This document shows positions 16,499-26,064 of a stretch of 64,000 bases of DNA, in pieces. How positions within the stretch are numbered: the stretch's first letter is position 1; each line of letters starts with the position of its first letter. The position numbers were made by a program, and so were the translations under genes. Below the pieces are notes generated by a model, which did no database searches, was not told the origin of the DNA, and saw only the letters and a list, made by a program, of their open reading frames with translations. Location of the stretch: contig NZ_JBHULY010000039.1 of the NCBI RefSeq assembly GCF_042684665.1, positions 186,001 through 250,000 of the forward strand. The letters are read 5' to 3'. The DNA comes from Jejuia rubra (GTDB lineage Bacteria > Bacteroidota > Bacteroidia > Flavobacteriales > Flavobacteriaceae).

Positions 16499-18913
16499 AT
16501 GAAATTAAGAAAAATTTTATTACTTATTTTAACAATATTACCTGTAATCTCAAATGCTCAGGTAGTATTTGAAAAAGAAGTTAAAATTACAGACATAGCA
16601 TTGCATTTTGATGGCGTAAAAGTGACCTCAGAAGATGCTCCAAACTCAACTTCAGGTTACGATTACGCTTTTGGGCCTCAAATATCAGCTCATGGAGATT
16701 GCATATTTACTTATAAGCATTTTGTTTTTATGACTTGGTATAAAGGCGGTAAGGCGAACAGGAACATGATGCTAACACGTTACAATACGGAAACAGGAAG
16801 TATGAAAACTATTGAGTTCCCGCATAGGCATACCGGTTGGCGTAATGTTTGGTATATTGGAGAATCTCATAACACAATTGGTATAGGAGTTAGTCCATTG
16901 GATGGGACCATCCATTTACTTTTTGATATGCATGCCTATACTAGAACTAGACCATCTGATGGAAGCTTAAGTGATGATTATTTCAGGTATTCATATTCAA
17001 AAAAGAATGCAGCTGAAGTTCCTGATAATGAATTTACGCTGGATCAATTTATAAAAGATAGCAATGACGATTACACGCATCTTAGCTTAAACGGTATTGA
17101 AAATCATGGTGTATTTTCCGAATTCACTTACCCTAAATTTTTCACCAATAATCAAGGTGACCTGTTTTTTTCTATGCGAAAAGGGGCTAGTCCCAACGGT
17201 GGGTATCATTTTGCCAAATATGATGCGAGTACCTCTACGTGGTCTGACTTCGTAAAGTTTGCTGATAAAAATGCGAGAAATCACGGGGAAGAATATAACT
17301 GGGGTATGTATGGAAGGCTGCAATACGTAGGTGGTAAAATTAGAATTGGTTACCAAAGAAGACTTCAAAATACTACTGACAAGTATTTATACCAGAATGG
17401 GTTTTATTATGCCTATTCAGATGACCAAAGTGGCCAAACCAATTGGAAAAATTACAAAGGCGAACCCTTTTCTACACCAATAAGAGATGCAGACAAGATA
17501 TTGATATATGAACCTGGTGATTTGGTTACCACTACACAAAAAGATATGGTGTATATGGTAGGTGGTTTTGATTGGACGGTTACAGATAGAGGGGACGTGC
17601 ATTTTATTGGTAAAGTTAAAGACAATGAAAATAACGTTACTAAAAATGTACATACATACAAGAAAGGAGGAGATACAGAGTTTACCACATCAACTGATTT
17701 TTCAGGCGGAGAACGCTTGTACACTTCGGGTAATAATGTCTATATAATTGGATTGAATTCTGGGAGGATATTTGTTGAAAAATCAGAAGGCGGCACTAAT
17801 AATTTTACAAGAGTTTATCAGGCCACTTCTGGAAGAAAGTTTAGGCATGGTAGAGCTTACGTAAGCGATGGGAAGTTATATTATTATTTAATGGAAAATG
17901 CAACTGGAGATCAGCGCCCTTTATATTTGCAAATTATAGATTTAGGTATAGTACAAGACCCGTTTAGAGTATCTTTAACTGCCCCTGTTGATGGTGAAAC
18001 TTATGATTTAAATGAGTCGGTAGAAATTTTGGCAGATGCAGTTGATGAAAATGGTTCAATTTCAAAAGTTGAATTTCTTGTCGATAATCAAGTTTATGGT
18101 ACAGATAATACGTTTCCATATAAGATTAATTGGTCCTCGACTATAGAAGGAGTCTTTAAGGTACAAGCCATTGCATACAATGCTAGCAACGAAACAGTGT
18201 CTTCAACCGAAATTACAATTAATGTTCAGGAAAGGTTGGATAACGATTTGTCAGGTGATATTTATAGAATTAAAAATTTGGCCACTGGTAAATATTTAAC
18301 ATCTTCAGGTTCAAGTATCATAACAAGTGATTCCAGAGAAGGCTCAGACAAAGAATGGCAATTTGTAAAGGCTGAAGTTGCGGGGTTCGATTATTATAAT
18401 ATAGATAGTGAGGTAAAAGGAACTATAAGGTTTAAAGGAGGGTCGGCCGGTGAATTGGTGAGTACTAATTTTGGAGCGCCTAATCAAGCGGTAGATAAAA
18501 TATGGACCATAATTGTTAATGGTGATGGTAGTTTTAGTTTTGAGACAAAAAATCTAAATAGGTATTTATATCATGAGGCTGACGGTACAGTAATGCATTC
18601 TACTAAAACAGACGATAGAAGCAAATGGAAGGTGGAGTCTACAACCTTAAGTATTGATGAAAATGATTTACAAACCTCTTCTGTCAAAATATTTCCTAAT
18701 CCTGCTGAAAATAAATTTATAATTGTATTTAAGGGTTTAAATAGAGCTACCGTTTCTATTAGAGATATTTTAGGTAAAGTAATTTATTCAAAGATTACTG
18801 AAAAAGACCGAATAGAGTTGTCTAAAACAGAAGGCTTTTCTTCAGGACTATACATTGTTCAAGTGAAGGGACTTAATGGGGCAATTGTAAACAAAAAGCT
18901 AGTTGTTAAATAG
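16499..18913 (+). CDS. Second BNR/beta-propeller lyase candidate, T9SS
   Basis: An 804-aa paralogue of the preceding gene with the same domain order: Sec signal (SNAQ), beta-propeller (about 25-480), Ig-like domain (about 485-575), beta-trefoil-like module (about 580-715) and T9SS sorting domain with KIFPNP. The key propeller segments are retained (HGDC, ESHNT, FDMH, VGGFDWTVTD), so it is probably active rather than a degenerate copy. Its trefoil-like module is of a second subtype (ATGKYLTSSGS), closer to the C-terminal module of the PL28 protein at 23939 than to that of its neighbour. The gap to the previous gene is 16 bp, indicating co-transcription. Different specificity, for example glucuronate versus iduronate sites, is a possible reason for keeping both; this is inference. 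Confidence 0.73.
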   Translation: MKLRKILLLILTILPVISNAQVVFEKEVKITDIALHFDGVKVTSEDAPNSTSGYDYAFGPQISAHGDCIFTYKHFVFMTWYKGGKANRNMMLTRYNTETGSMKTIEFPHRHTGWRNVWYIGESHNTIGIGVSPLDGTIHLLFDMHAYTRTRPSDGSLSDDYFRYSYSKKNAAEVPDNEFTLDQFIKDSNDDYTHLSLNGIENHGVFSEFTYPKFFTNNQGDLFFSMRKGASPNGGYHFAKYDASTSTWSDFVKFADKNARNHGEEYNWGMYGRLQYVGGKIRIGYQRRLQNTTDKYLYQNGFYYAYSDDQSGQTNWKNYKGEPFSTPIRDADKILIYEPGDLVTTTQKDMVYMVGGFDWTVTDRGDVHFIGKVKDNENNVTKNVHTYKKGGDTEFTTSTDFSGGERLYTSGNNVYIIGLNSGRIFVEKSEGGTNNFTRVYQATSGRKFRHGRAYVSDGKLYYYLMENATGDQRPLYLQIIDLGIVQDPFRVSLTAPVDGETYDLNESVEILADAVDENGSISKVEFLVDNQVYGTDNTFPYKINWSSTIEGVFKVQAIAYNASNETVSSTEITINVQERLDNDLSGDIYRIKNLATGKYLTSSGSSIITSDSREGSDKEWQFVKAEVAGFDYYNIDSEVKGTIRFKGGSAGELVSTNFGAPNQAVDKIWTIIVNGDGSFSFETKNLNRYLYHEADGTVMHSTKTDDRSKWKVESTTLSIDENDLQTSSVKIFPNPAENKFIIVFKGLNRATVSIRDILGKVIYSKITEKDRIELSKTEGFSSGLYIVQVKGLNGAIVNKKLVVK

Positions 18914-18931
18914 ATAAAATATATTATTAAT

Positions 18932-21900
18932 ATGGTTTCAAAATTGTACTACATTATCAATGGATGGAAAGTTTTTGGCTTGTTGGTTATTATAAGCTCA
19001 ATAAATGCAACTGCACAAGTTACTTTTATAGAAAACACAGTCGTTACCAATGAAGCCTTATACTTTTGGAAGGCTGATGATCCAAAACCGTATCATTATG
19101 GGGCAAGTATAAACCCTCATGGAAATTGTATGAAAGTATCAAATGGTTATGTGTTTTATACTTGGTACCGTGGTGGGTGGGCAGACCGTACGTTAATGGT
19201 GTCCCGAAAGAAAATTGGCGAAGGGAACTGGGTTCACGTAGCATTACCTGCTAAAATGAGTTTGGTTGGAGGGAAAGGAGATACCCATTTAACCACAAAC
19301 ATTGGGATTTGCCCTATTGATGGGACTGTGCATTTAATGTTCGACCATCATAACGAGGATTTGAATTATATAAGGTCCAAAAAGAATATTGCTTTTGGTC
19401 CTGATAGTGATTTTACAGCGGCCAACTTTTTGGCACAGCAAGATTACCTAATCCCAGGGAAAAAAGTAACTGGTGTTACCTATCCAGATTTGTTTAATAA
19501 CGATTTAGGAGAAATGTATTTTGAAAGGCGATTGGGGTCTGCCGTTGGAGGTGATATCATAATGACTTATTATAATGGCGACACCTGGTCTAATGAAGTC
19601 AAAATTATCCAGGGAAGAGGGGCTGAAGTCACCCAAGGAGAGCGTAATTTTTGCTATGGGAGTGCTTATTTTCTAAACGGGAAGTTTTACTATACCTATT
19701 CACCAAGATGGGCGGAATCGCCAACAAGATTAAACGAGGGTGTTTATGTGATGGAGTTGGGTTCGCGTATGGACAGCCAGGCGACGACTTTAGATGGAAA
19801 AAGTTACCCATTGCCCATTATAGACCATGCGCCCTTTATTATCGCTGATCCTCGTAGCGTACCGGATAATGCAGGTTGGGCAGGAGGACCGCAACTAGCC
19901 ATTTCCCCTAAAAATGATATATATCTGTATCAAAAACCTAAAGGCACAAGTGCGTATAATTATCTAAGAAAATCATGTGAAACAGAGTTTACTGAGGATA
20001 GAAACAAAGGATCTTTAGGGGTGTTTTATGGTAATCGTATGTATAAATTTAATTTAACGGGAGGTGATTTTGTCATAACAAGTGCGCTCGCGGGAACATA
20101 CAATTGGCGCGAGGATTACAGAACCAGCGTTGGAATAAATGATAGAAAGAGTATTACCATTATGGATGATGGGACAATTGCCGTGGTATTTAGTGAAGCT
20201 GTAAATAGTGCTACCGTGCCAATTCACTGCTTTGTGTTCCAATTGACCAAAGAGGAATACACATCGCAAACCATAAGTTTTGATCCTATTGAGGGTAAGA
20301 CTGAAGGTGATTCCAATTTTACATTGAATGCAGTTGCAAGTTCTGGATTACCAGTAGCTTACAGGTCTTCAGATGCCAATATTGCCCGTATTGTGAATGA
20401 AAACGAAGTGCAAATTATGGGTGTGGGCTCGTGCGATATTATTGCAAGCCAAAAAGGCGATGGCACTTATGATGAAGCTCCGGAAGTATCTCAAACTCTA
20501 GTGGTAAACGCCAATGCTTCAAAGTCAAATCAAACCATTACGTTTAATTTATCTCCCAATACATATTCTTGGGGAAACCCGGACCAAGAGTTAAACGCCA
20601 CTGCAAGTTCTGGTTTGCAGGTGCAATATGAAAGCACGAATACAGATGTTGCCATTATTGTAGATGGAAAAATACAAGTAAAGCGGGCAGGAACAACAAT
20701 TATAAATGCGTTACAACCTGGTGATGCTACTTATAATGCGGCACCTATTGTGGGTCATGAATATACAGTGCCAATACGGCAACAGCAAATTACGTTTTCG
20801 CCCATTCCAGAGGTAACCTCAGGAGACCCGGCGTTTAGCCTTGTGGCAACTTCCAATAATCCAGACGCCAATCTTAGGTTTCTTTGTCCAAACAATCAAG
20901 TAGCTGTGGTTTGGGATGACCAAGTACGGCAGATTTTAGGGGCTGGTACTGCTACAATAACAGTTTCCGATACTGGAAATGACTATTTTAACTCAGCTCA
21001 AGCCTCTCAAACGTTGACTGTTAACCCTAAAATACATCAAATACCTTCTACAATTGAGGCTGAGTATTACACTTCAAAAAGTGGTGTGGAAGTTACCCGG
21101 TGGAGTAACACGGTGTTTTATCTGAACTCTTGGGGTGTAAATGATTTTGCTGAATACACTTTAGATGTTCCTGAAGATGGTAACTATGAGGTTGAGGTAT
21201 TTGCGGCTTCAACTGGTGCTACCAAAAAACTTAAAATAGTTAAAGGAACAACAACTCTGGCTTCAATATCACTTACTACAACACCTAATTTGACAAATTT
21301 TAAAGGGACTAAAGCGATCATTTCACTTCAAAAAGGAGTGCAAAATATCAAAGTCGTAGGCGAAGTAGGTGGCTTTAATTATGATAAAATGAAAATTGGC
21401 AACGTTCAAACCGGTGGAGGAGAGGGTATTTATAGGTTTAAGAATGTAGCAACAGGAAAGTATTTAAGCGTAAATGGAAGTGAAGTAACCGTAAGTGATT
21501 CGGATATTGGACAGGACAAGGAATGGACTTTTACTAAAGGAACTTACGAAGGCGTGGAGTATTACAATATTGATAATGGTGTACGCGGTATATTAAGAGG
21601 TGCTGGGTCAGGGGCAAACTTTGCGGTTATTAGCACGGGAATTGAGCCTCCCGCTTTCGTTGAAGTCCATCGGGATAAAATATGGACAGCATATTATGAT
21701 AGCTCCGATCAAACATATAGGTTTGAAGCCAGGAATTTTGGTAGGTTTTTATACCATGAAACTGATAACAAGATTTATAATTTGGCCGCAGATGCTTCAG
21801 ATGAAAGAAGTAAGTGGTATCTCGAGACAGATGGATCGCCATTTGTATTAAGTATCGATAAAAACGAAGTTTCAGTACCATCAATAAAAGTATATCCTAA

Positions 21901-22114
21901 TCCAGCACAAGACAAATTCACAATAAGCTTTCAAAATACTAATAGTATTAAGCAGGTTGAAATTTATAACATACTAGGTAAGCGTTTGTACCAAAACACA
22001 CCATCAAGTAATGTTTTAGAAGTAGATAGCTCGGGGTTTCAAGCTGGAATCTATTTAGTCAAAGTTTTTTCAATTGAAAACGAGGTGTTCAATTATAAAT
22101 TGATTGTGAAATAA
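18932..22114 (+). CDS. Third, larger BNR/beta-propeller lyase candidate with Ig repeats and CBM6-like domain, T9SS
   Basis: At 1060 aa this is the largest of the three propeller proteins and the most divergent. After the signal peptide (INATAQ) the propeller (about 30-445) keeps HGNC, DTHLT and FDHH at the equivalent positions. Three consecutive Ig-like repeats (each beginning QTISF, QTITF or QQITF) occupy about 450-700. A CBM6-like domain (EAEYYTSKSG to NYDKMKIG) lies at about 705-825, then the beta-trefoil-like module (about 830-975) and a T9SS domain (KVYPNP onward). The repeat stalk suggests an extended surface or secreted enzyme with two binding modules. The conserved histidines argue for lyase activity, but it could belong to another propeller family. 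Confidence 0.7.
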   Translation: MVSKLYYIINGWKVFGLLVIISSINATAQVTFIENTVVTNEALYFWKADDPKPYHYGASINPHGNCMKVSNGYVFYTWYRGGWADRTLMVSRKKIGEGNWVHVALPAKMSLVGGKGDTHLTTNIGICPIDGTVHLMFDHHNEDLNYIRSKKNIAFGPDSDFTAANFLAQQDYLIPGKKVTGVTYPDLFNNDLGEMYFERRLGSAVGGDIIMTYYNGDTWSNEVKIIQGRGAEVTQGERNFCYGSAYFLNGKFYYTYSPRWAESPTRLNEGVYVMELGSRMDSQATTLDGKSYPLPIIDHAPFIIADPRSVPDNAGWAGGPQLAISPKNDIYLYQKPKGTSAYNYLRKSCETEFTEDRNKGSLGVFYGNRMYKFNLTGGDFVITSALAGTYNWREDYRTSVGINDRKSITIMDDGTIAVVFSEAVNSATVPIHCFVFQLTKEEYTSQTISFDPIEGKTEGDSNFTLNAVASSGLPVAYRSSDANIARIVNENEVQIMGVGSCDIIASQKGDGTYDEAPEVSQTLVVNANASKSNQTITFNLSPNTYSWGNPDQELNATASSGLQVQYESTNTDVAIIVDGKIQVKRAGTTIINALQPGDATYNAAPIVGHEYTVPIRQQQITFSPIPEVTSGDPAFSLVATSNNPDANLRFLCPNNQVAVVWDDQVRQILGAGTATITVSDTGNDYFNSAQASQTLTVNPKIHQIPSTIEAEYYTSKSGVEVTRWSNTVFYLNSWGVNDFAEYTLDVPEDGNYEVEVFAASTGATKKLKIVKGTTTLASISLTTTPNLTNFKGTKAIISLQKGVQNIKVVGEVGGFNYDKMKIGNVQTGGGEGIYRFKNVATGKYLSVNGSEVTVSDSDIGQDKEWTFTKGTYEGVEYYNIDNGVRGILRGAGSGANFAVISTGIEPPAFVEVHRDKIWTAYYDSSDQTYRFEARNFGRFLYHETDNKIYNLAADASDERSKWYLETDGSPFVLSIDKNEVSVPSIKVYPNPAQDKFTISFQNTNSIKQVEIYNILGKRLYQNTPSSNVLEVDSSGFQAGIYLVKVFSIENEVFNYKLIVK

Positions 22115-22189
22115 AACAATATTATTCACTTTAAGCTAATTAAATATAAGTATTTTGGTGAATTATAAGTCTGTTTACCCTAAATAACT

Positions 22190-23764
22190 ATGAAAAAAAA
22201 TATTCTTAAACCTATTCTATTCTTATGTTTTGTTCTTTTTGCAATTTCAGTTAATGCTCAAACGGCACCAGATGAAGACACGAATCCAGACTTATCGTGT
22301 CCAGCATCAAATGAGTTTAGAAACGAAACTAGAACCTCATCAGATTTGCCAAATCCTGTTAATGTAGGAACAATTGATGATAGAAGTTGTTATGCAGATT
22401 ATTCAGAAAGTAATGTCTATGACACTAGTTGGGGAGTGTACAATATAACGCAGGGTTCAAACCATTTTCCAGAATCTTTACAGCCTCGAATAGAACGTTC
22501 ATTACCCAGATCTCAAACAACAGGTGTTGGGAGTTATGCTAGATTTACAGGAACCGTAAGAATTCTTGAAGTGGGTGATGTTTTTGGAGGAGGTGCGCTA
22601 AGTCAAGATGGTAGTTATTTCATGCAAGCCAAAGGGAAGCATACTGGTGGAGGAGGATCGCCTGATCCTGCTATCTGTTTGTATTTGGCGTTACCAATAT
22701 ATGGTTCAGGGGTTAATAGTAATGTGCAAGTGTCTTTCGATATTTATAGAGAACAAATAAACGAGCGAGGAGGAGTTGGTCCAGGTAGGGATTATGTTTA
22801 TTTAACTAATATTCAGAAAAATGTACCGACAGATATTGAGCTAGAGGTAGGTTTTAGACAAGATCCAAACAATCCTTCAAAAAGAATACATTATGCTGAT
22901 GCCGTTATTGGTGGGCAAGTCTTTAATTGGAACATTCCAGAGCCAGAAAGAGGTTTGCAATCAGGTATTAGATATGGAGCCTATAGGGTTAAAGGTGGTA
23001 GAGCCCAAATTAGGTGGGCAAATACAACTTACGAGATGGAGGAGGTGGAAGGAGAGCCCATAGAAAATGATGATCCAGATTTAACAGAAGGGGTCTATAG
23101 TTTAGAAAATGTTGCTACTGGTCAATTTTTAACCGATGCAGGTGTAGAAGCTACTCCAGTTACTATGAGTGATACAGATGAAGCTCAAAGCGCACATTGG
23201 ACTTTTGTTAACACAGGACCATTTTTTAATATTGATAGTGAAATTTTAGGAATACTGCGTGCTCCAGGTTCAGGAGGTCCAGGAGGTCCTTATGTTATTT
23301 TAAGTACAGAATGGCCTTCGCCAGATAGTACAAGTGATAAAATTTGGATAATACATTATAACAACTCAGATGATACATTTAGGTTTGAATCTGGTAGCGG
23401 TAGATTCTTATATCATGATACAAATGGAAATGTAATCCATTCTTTTGCTTCAGAGAGCGATAGCAGAAGTAAATGGAAAGCTAATTTAAAAAGTGAGTCA
23501 TTGAGTATTTCTAATCAAAAAAATCAACACGCTTCAATAAAAATATATCCAAATCCAGTTCAAGATAAGTTCACAATAAACTTTCAAAATATAAATGTTA
23601 CAAAAGTTACTATTTACAATATTTTGGGTAAGGTTGTATATGAAAAATTGACTAACAGCTACGGCAAGCTTGAAGTTAAGGAAAATTTTGAGTCTGGTGT
23701 TTATTTGGTGAAAGGCTTTACCGGAGATAACCGTATGTTTCATTCCAAGTTGATTGTAAAGTAA
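22190..23764 (+). CDS. PL28-type ulvan lyase with beta-trefoil-like module, T9SS
   Basis: A 524-aa secreted lyase. The signal peptide ends at VNAQ (residue 24). Residues about 32-290 match the jelly-roll PL28 ulvan lyase type, with the diagnostic AKGKHTGGGGSPDPAIC segment (Lys148, Lys150) and IRYGAYRVKGGRAQIRW (Tyr272, Tyr275). A lysine and a tyrosine are the reported catalytic residues of PL28, so these are candidates, not assignments. A beta-trefoil-like module (about 305-440) and a T9SS sorting domain (KIYPNP onward) follow. PL28 cuts rhamnose-3-sulfate to uronate linkages by beta-elimination. It lies 75 bp after the third propeller gene. A TATTTTGG sequence at 22151 is a weak -7 candidate, and no CAGGAYA element is visible here. 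Confidence 0.88.
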   Translation: MKKNILKPILFLCFVLFAISVNAQTAPDEDTNPDLSCPASNEFRNETRTSSDLPNPVNVGTIDDRSCYADYSESNVYDTSWGVYNITQGSNHFPESLQPRIERSLPRSQTTGVGSYARFTGTVRILEVGDVFGGGALSQDGSYFMQAKGKHTGGGGSPDPAICLYLALPIYGSGVNSNVQVSFDIYREQINERGGVGPGRDYVYLTNIQKNVPTDIELEVGFRQDPNNPSKRIHYADAVIGGQVFNWNIPEPERGLQSGIRYGAYRVKGGRAQIRWANTTYEMEEVEGEPIENDDPDLTEGVYSLENVATGQFLTDAGVEATPVTMSDTDEAQSAHWTFVNTGPFFNIDSEILGILRAPGSGGPGGPYVILSTEWPSPDSTSDKIWIIHYNNSDDTFRFESGSGRFLYHDTNGNVIHSFASESDSRSKWKANLKSESLSISNQKNQHASIKIYPNPVQDKFTINFQNINVTKVTIYNILGKVVYEKLTNSYGKLEVKENFESGVYLVKGFTGDNRMFHSKLIVK

Positions 23765-23839
23765 CTTTTTATCATTAGCTAACGTTTGGTTGTTGTAACT
23801 CGATGGTTTTGATGAAATATCCGGCGGGTACATTAAATT

Positions 23840-23869
23840 CATGACAGTTCAGGACAGCGCAGGATAGTC
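23840..23869 (+). promoter_or_regulatory. Triple CAGGAYA element upstream of second PL28 gene
   Basis: Three boxes at a strict 10-bp period: CATGACA (23840), CAGGACA (23850) and CAGGATA (23860). A TATATTTA sequence at 23878-23885 resembles the Bacteroidota -7 box TAnnTTTG, placing the element in the upstream activator position. Box 3 begins 79 bp before the start codon at 23939. This is the longest copy of the element in the window. Confidence 0.6.
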
Positions 23870-23938
23870 TATTACGCTATATTTAATAAATTTACATGCT
23901 ATTTAATTAAAAATCAGCAAATTAATATTAATACTGCT

Positions 23939-25927
23939 ATGAAAAAAATTACTCTTAAATCCATCTTATTTTTTGTTTTAACGTTATGCTCATCTAGTAT
24001 AACAGCGCAAGGCGTACTTCCTTCTAGTGACACTTTCAGATTGAGAAATGTAGCAACAGGGGAATTTTTAACCGATGCAGGTGCGAGCGCGCAACCTGTT
24101 ACCATGACAAATAATTTAGATGAAGACGATGTAAGTACCCATTGGACGTTTGTAGAAAGTGGGGCATTTTATAATATAGATAATAAAGATGATAGTGCTG
24201 GGATATTGCGTGCACCAGGTGCAGGTGGCCCAGGTGGGCCTTATGTAGTGTTAAGTACATTTAAGGCCCCACCAGCTAGTGATAATGATAAAACGTGGAC
24301 AATATCTCATAATAGTACAAATGATACGTATAGGTTTGAATCTAGAACACCAGGTAGATTTATGTATCATGAAGTAGATGGAACCGTAACTCATGCTTTA
24401 GTCGCAGATACAGATGATAGAAGCAATTGGGAACTTGTTCCTTATGTACAAACTCCGGTGGTGGTACCGGATGATGAAGATACGAGTGCAGATCTAACTT
24501 GTCCATCTTCAGGTGAATTCCAAAACGATAGTACCAGAAATGTAGATGTACCTAGCCCTGTTAATGTAGGGACTGCTGATGATAGAACCTGCTACTCCGA
24601 TTACTCGCAATTTGATCTTTATGGAAAAACTTGGGGGGTATATAATATTACTGATGGGTCAAACCACTGGGACGGAGCTACCTTACAACCAAGAATAGAG
24701 CGTTCCTTATCTAGATCTGGAGAAACAGGTGTTGGGAGTTATGCAAGATTTACGGGAACATTCAGGATATTAGAGGTAGGTGATGCAGGTAGTTTTGGTC
24801 AAGATGGAACTTACATCGCACAAGCCAAAGGTAAGCATACTGGAGGGGGAGGTTCTCCGGACCCAGCCATTTGTTTATATAGAGCACATCCTGTTTACGG
24901 CACAGGAATAAATGCGGACAAGCAAGTGGCTTTTGATATTTATGCTGAACGTATCACAGAACGTGGTGGAGAAGGAAGTAGCGGTAGAGAAGTTGTATTT
25001 TTAAAGCAGGTAGATAAAGATGAGGAAGTTAGCTTTGAACTAGAGGTAGGGTTTAGAGAAGATCCAAGCGATCCTACAAAAAAAATACATTATTGTGATG
25101 CCGTAATTGGAGGAGACCCTTTTAACTTTAATATTCCTGACCCAGAAAGAGGATTAGAATCCGGTATTAGATATGGGGCTTACCGAGTTAGAGGCGGTAG
25201 AGCTCAAATTAGATGGGCAGAAACCACATACGACAAAATGGAGGTTGTGGATTCAGGAGATGCGCCAGAAGGTATTTATAGACTAAAAAATGTAGCTACT
25301 GACAAGTATTTGATGTCATCAGGGACTACAATTGTAGCTAGTGATTCTGGAGAAGGTTCGGATAAAGAATGGCAATTTGTAGCAGTTCCTGGAACTAGTT
25401 ATTATAATATTGATAGCCAGTTCGGATCAAAAGGTGTCATAAGGCATAACGGTGCTTTTGAATTGGTAAGTACCAATGTTTCACCTCCAATTAGTGATAA
25501 TGATAAGATGTGGGATGTTATTGATAACGGAGATGGGAGCTATAGCTTTGAAGCCGTTGGTAAGGCAGGAGTACCATTTTTATACCATGATGTAGACAAT
25601 GCTATGGTAATTTCCACCAATACAGATAACAGAAGTAAATGGATTTTGGAATCTACAACTTTAAGTAGTTCTGACGCAGAAGTAAAAACGGCTTCAATAA
25701 AAATATATCCTAATCCAGCTAATGATAGGTTTACAATTGCATTGAAAAACATAAGCAATATTGAGGGTGTAGAAATTTATAGCATTTTAGGAAAACGCGT
25801 TTATCAAAATGTGTCAAATGGAAGTGATTTGGTGGTTGACAGCGCTAATTTTAAAGCAGGTGTTTATTTAGTAAAGGCAATTGTTGATGGGAATAAAACA
25901 TATCACACAAAACTTGTTATTAAATAA
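23939..25927 (+). CDS. PL28-type ulvan lyase flanked by two beta-trefoil-like modules, T9SS
   Basis: A 662-aa paralogue of the previous lyase with a rearranged layout. Signal peptide (ITAQ, residue 24); first beta-trefoil-like module at about 31-175; PL28 domain at about 185-435, with AKGKHTGGGGSPDPAIC (Lys297, Lys299) and IRYGAYRVRGGRAQIRW; second trefoil-like module of the other subtype at about 445-580; T9SS sorting domain from about 585. The N-terminal module resembles the C-terminal module of the 22190 protein, so modules have moved around the catalytic core. Two binding modules may help it hold insoluble or cell-wall ulvan. It has its own upstream element and is closed by a strong terminator, so it can be transcribed alone. 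Confidence 0.88.
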   Translation: MKKITLKSILFFVLTLCSSSITAQGVLPSSDTFRLRNVATGEFLTDAGASAQPVTMTNNLDEDDVSTHWTFVESGAFYNIDNKDDSAGILRAPGAGGPGGPYVVLSTFKAPPASDNDKTWTISHNSTNDTYRFESRTPGRFMYHEVDGTVTHALVADTDDRSNWELVPYVQTPVVVPDDEDTSADLTCPSSGEFQNDSTRNVDVPSPVNVGTADDRTCYSDYSQFDLYGKTWGVYNITDGSNHWDGATLQPRIERSLSRSGETGVGSYARFTGTFRILEVGDAGSFGQDGTYIAQAKGKHTGGGGSPDPAICLYRAHPVYGTGINADKQVAFDIYAERITERGGEGSSGREVVFLKQVDKDEEVSFELEVGFREDPSDPTKKIHYCDAVIGGDPFNFNIPDPERGLESGIRYGAYRVRGGRAQIRWAETTYDKMEVVDSGDAPEGIYRLKNVATDKYLMSSGTTIVASDSGEGSDKEWQFVAVPGTSYYNIDSQFGSKGVIRHNGAFELVSTNVSPPISDNDKMWDVIDNGDGSYSFEAVGKAGVPFLYHDVDNAMVISTNTDNRSKWILESTTLSSSDAEVKTASIKIYPNPANDRFTIALKNISNIEGVEIYSILGKRVYQNVSNGSDLVVDSANFKAGVYLVKAIVDGNKTYHTKLVIK

Positions 25928-25952
25928 AAATTAGAAAAATCTAGAAGTGTAG

Positions 25953-25984
25953 AAAAGCCAGAAACAAATTTGTTTCTGGCTTTT
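25953..25984. terminator. Perfect palindromic rho-independent terminator
   Basis: AAAAGCCAGAAACAAA (25953-25968) is followed directly by its exact reverse complement TTTGTTTCTGGCTTTT (25969-25984), with the T run continuing to 25987. It lies 25 bp after the PL28 stop and closes the lyase block. The central AAATTT would form the loop. Confidence 0.88.
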
Positions 25985-25997
25985 TTTATTTTGTAAA

Positions 25998-26017
25998 CAG
26001 GACAAAACAGGATGGTT
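25998..26017 (+). promoter_or_regulatory. Tandem CAGGAYA element upstream of the 637-aa Tat lipoprotein gene
   Basis: CAGGACA at 25998 and CAGGATG at 26008, 10 bp apart, just after the terminator. A TATCTTTT sequence at 26027-26034 resembles the -7 box. Box 2 begins 57 bp before the start codon at 26065. The position supports a promoter directly after the terminator. Confidence 0.55.
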
Positions 26018-26064
26018 TATAAAGGGTATCTTTTTAAATTTCATGAAGCATAAAAATATACTAA

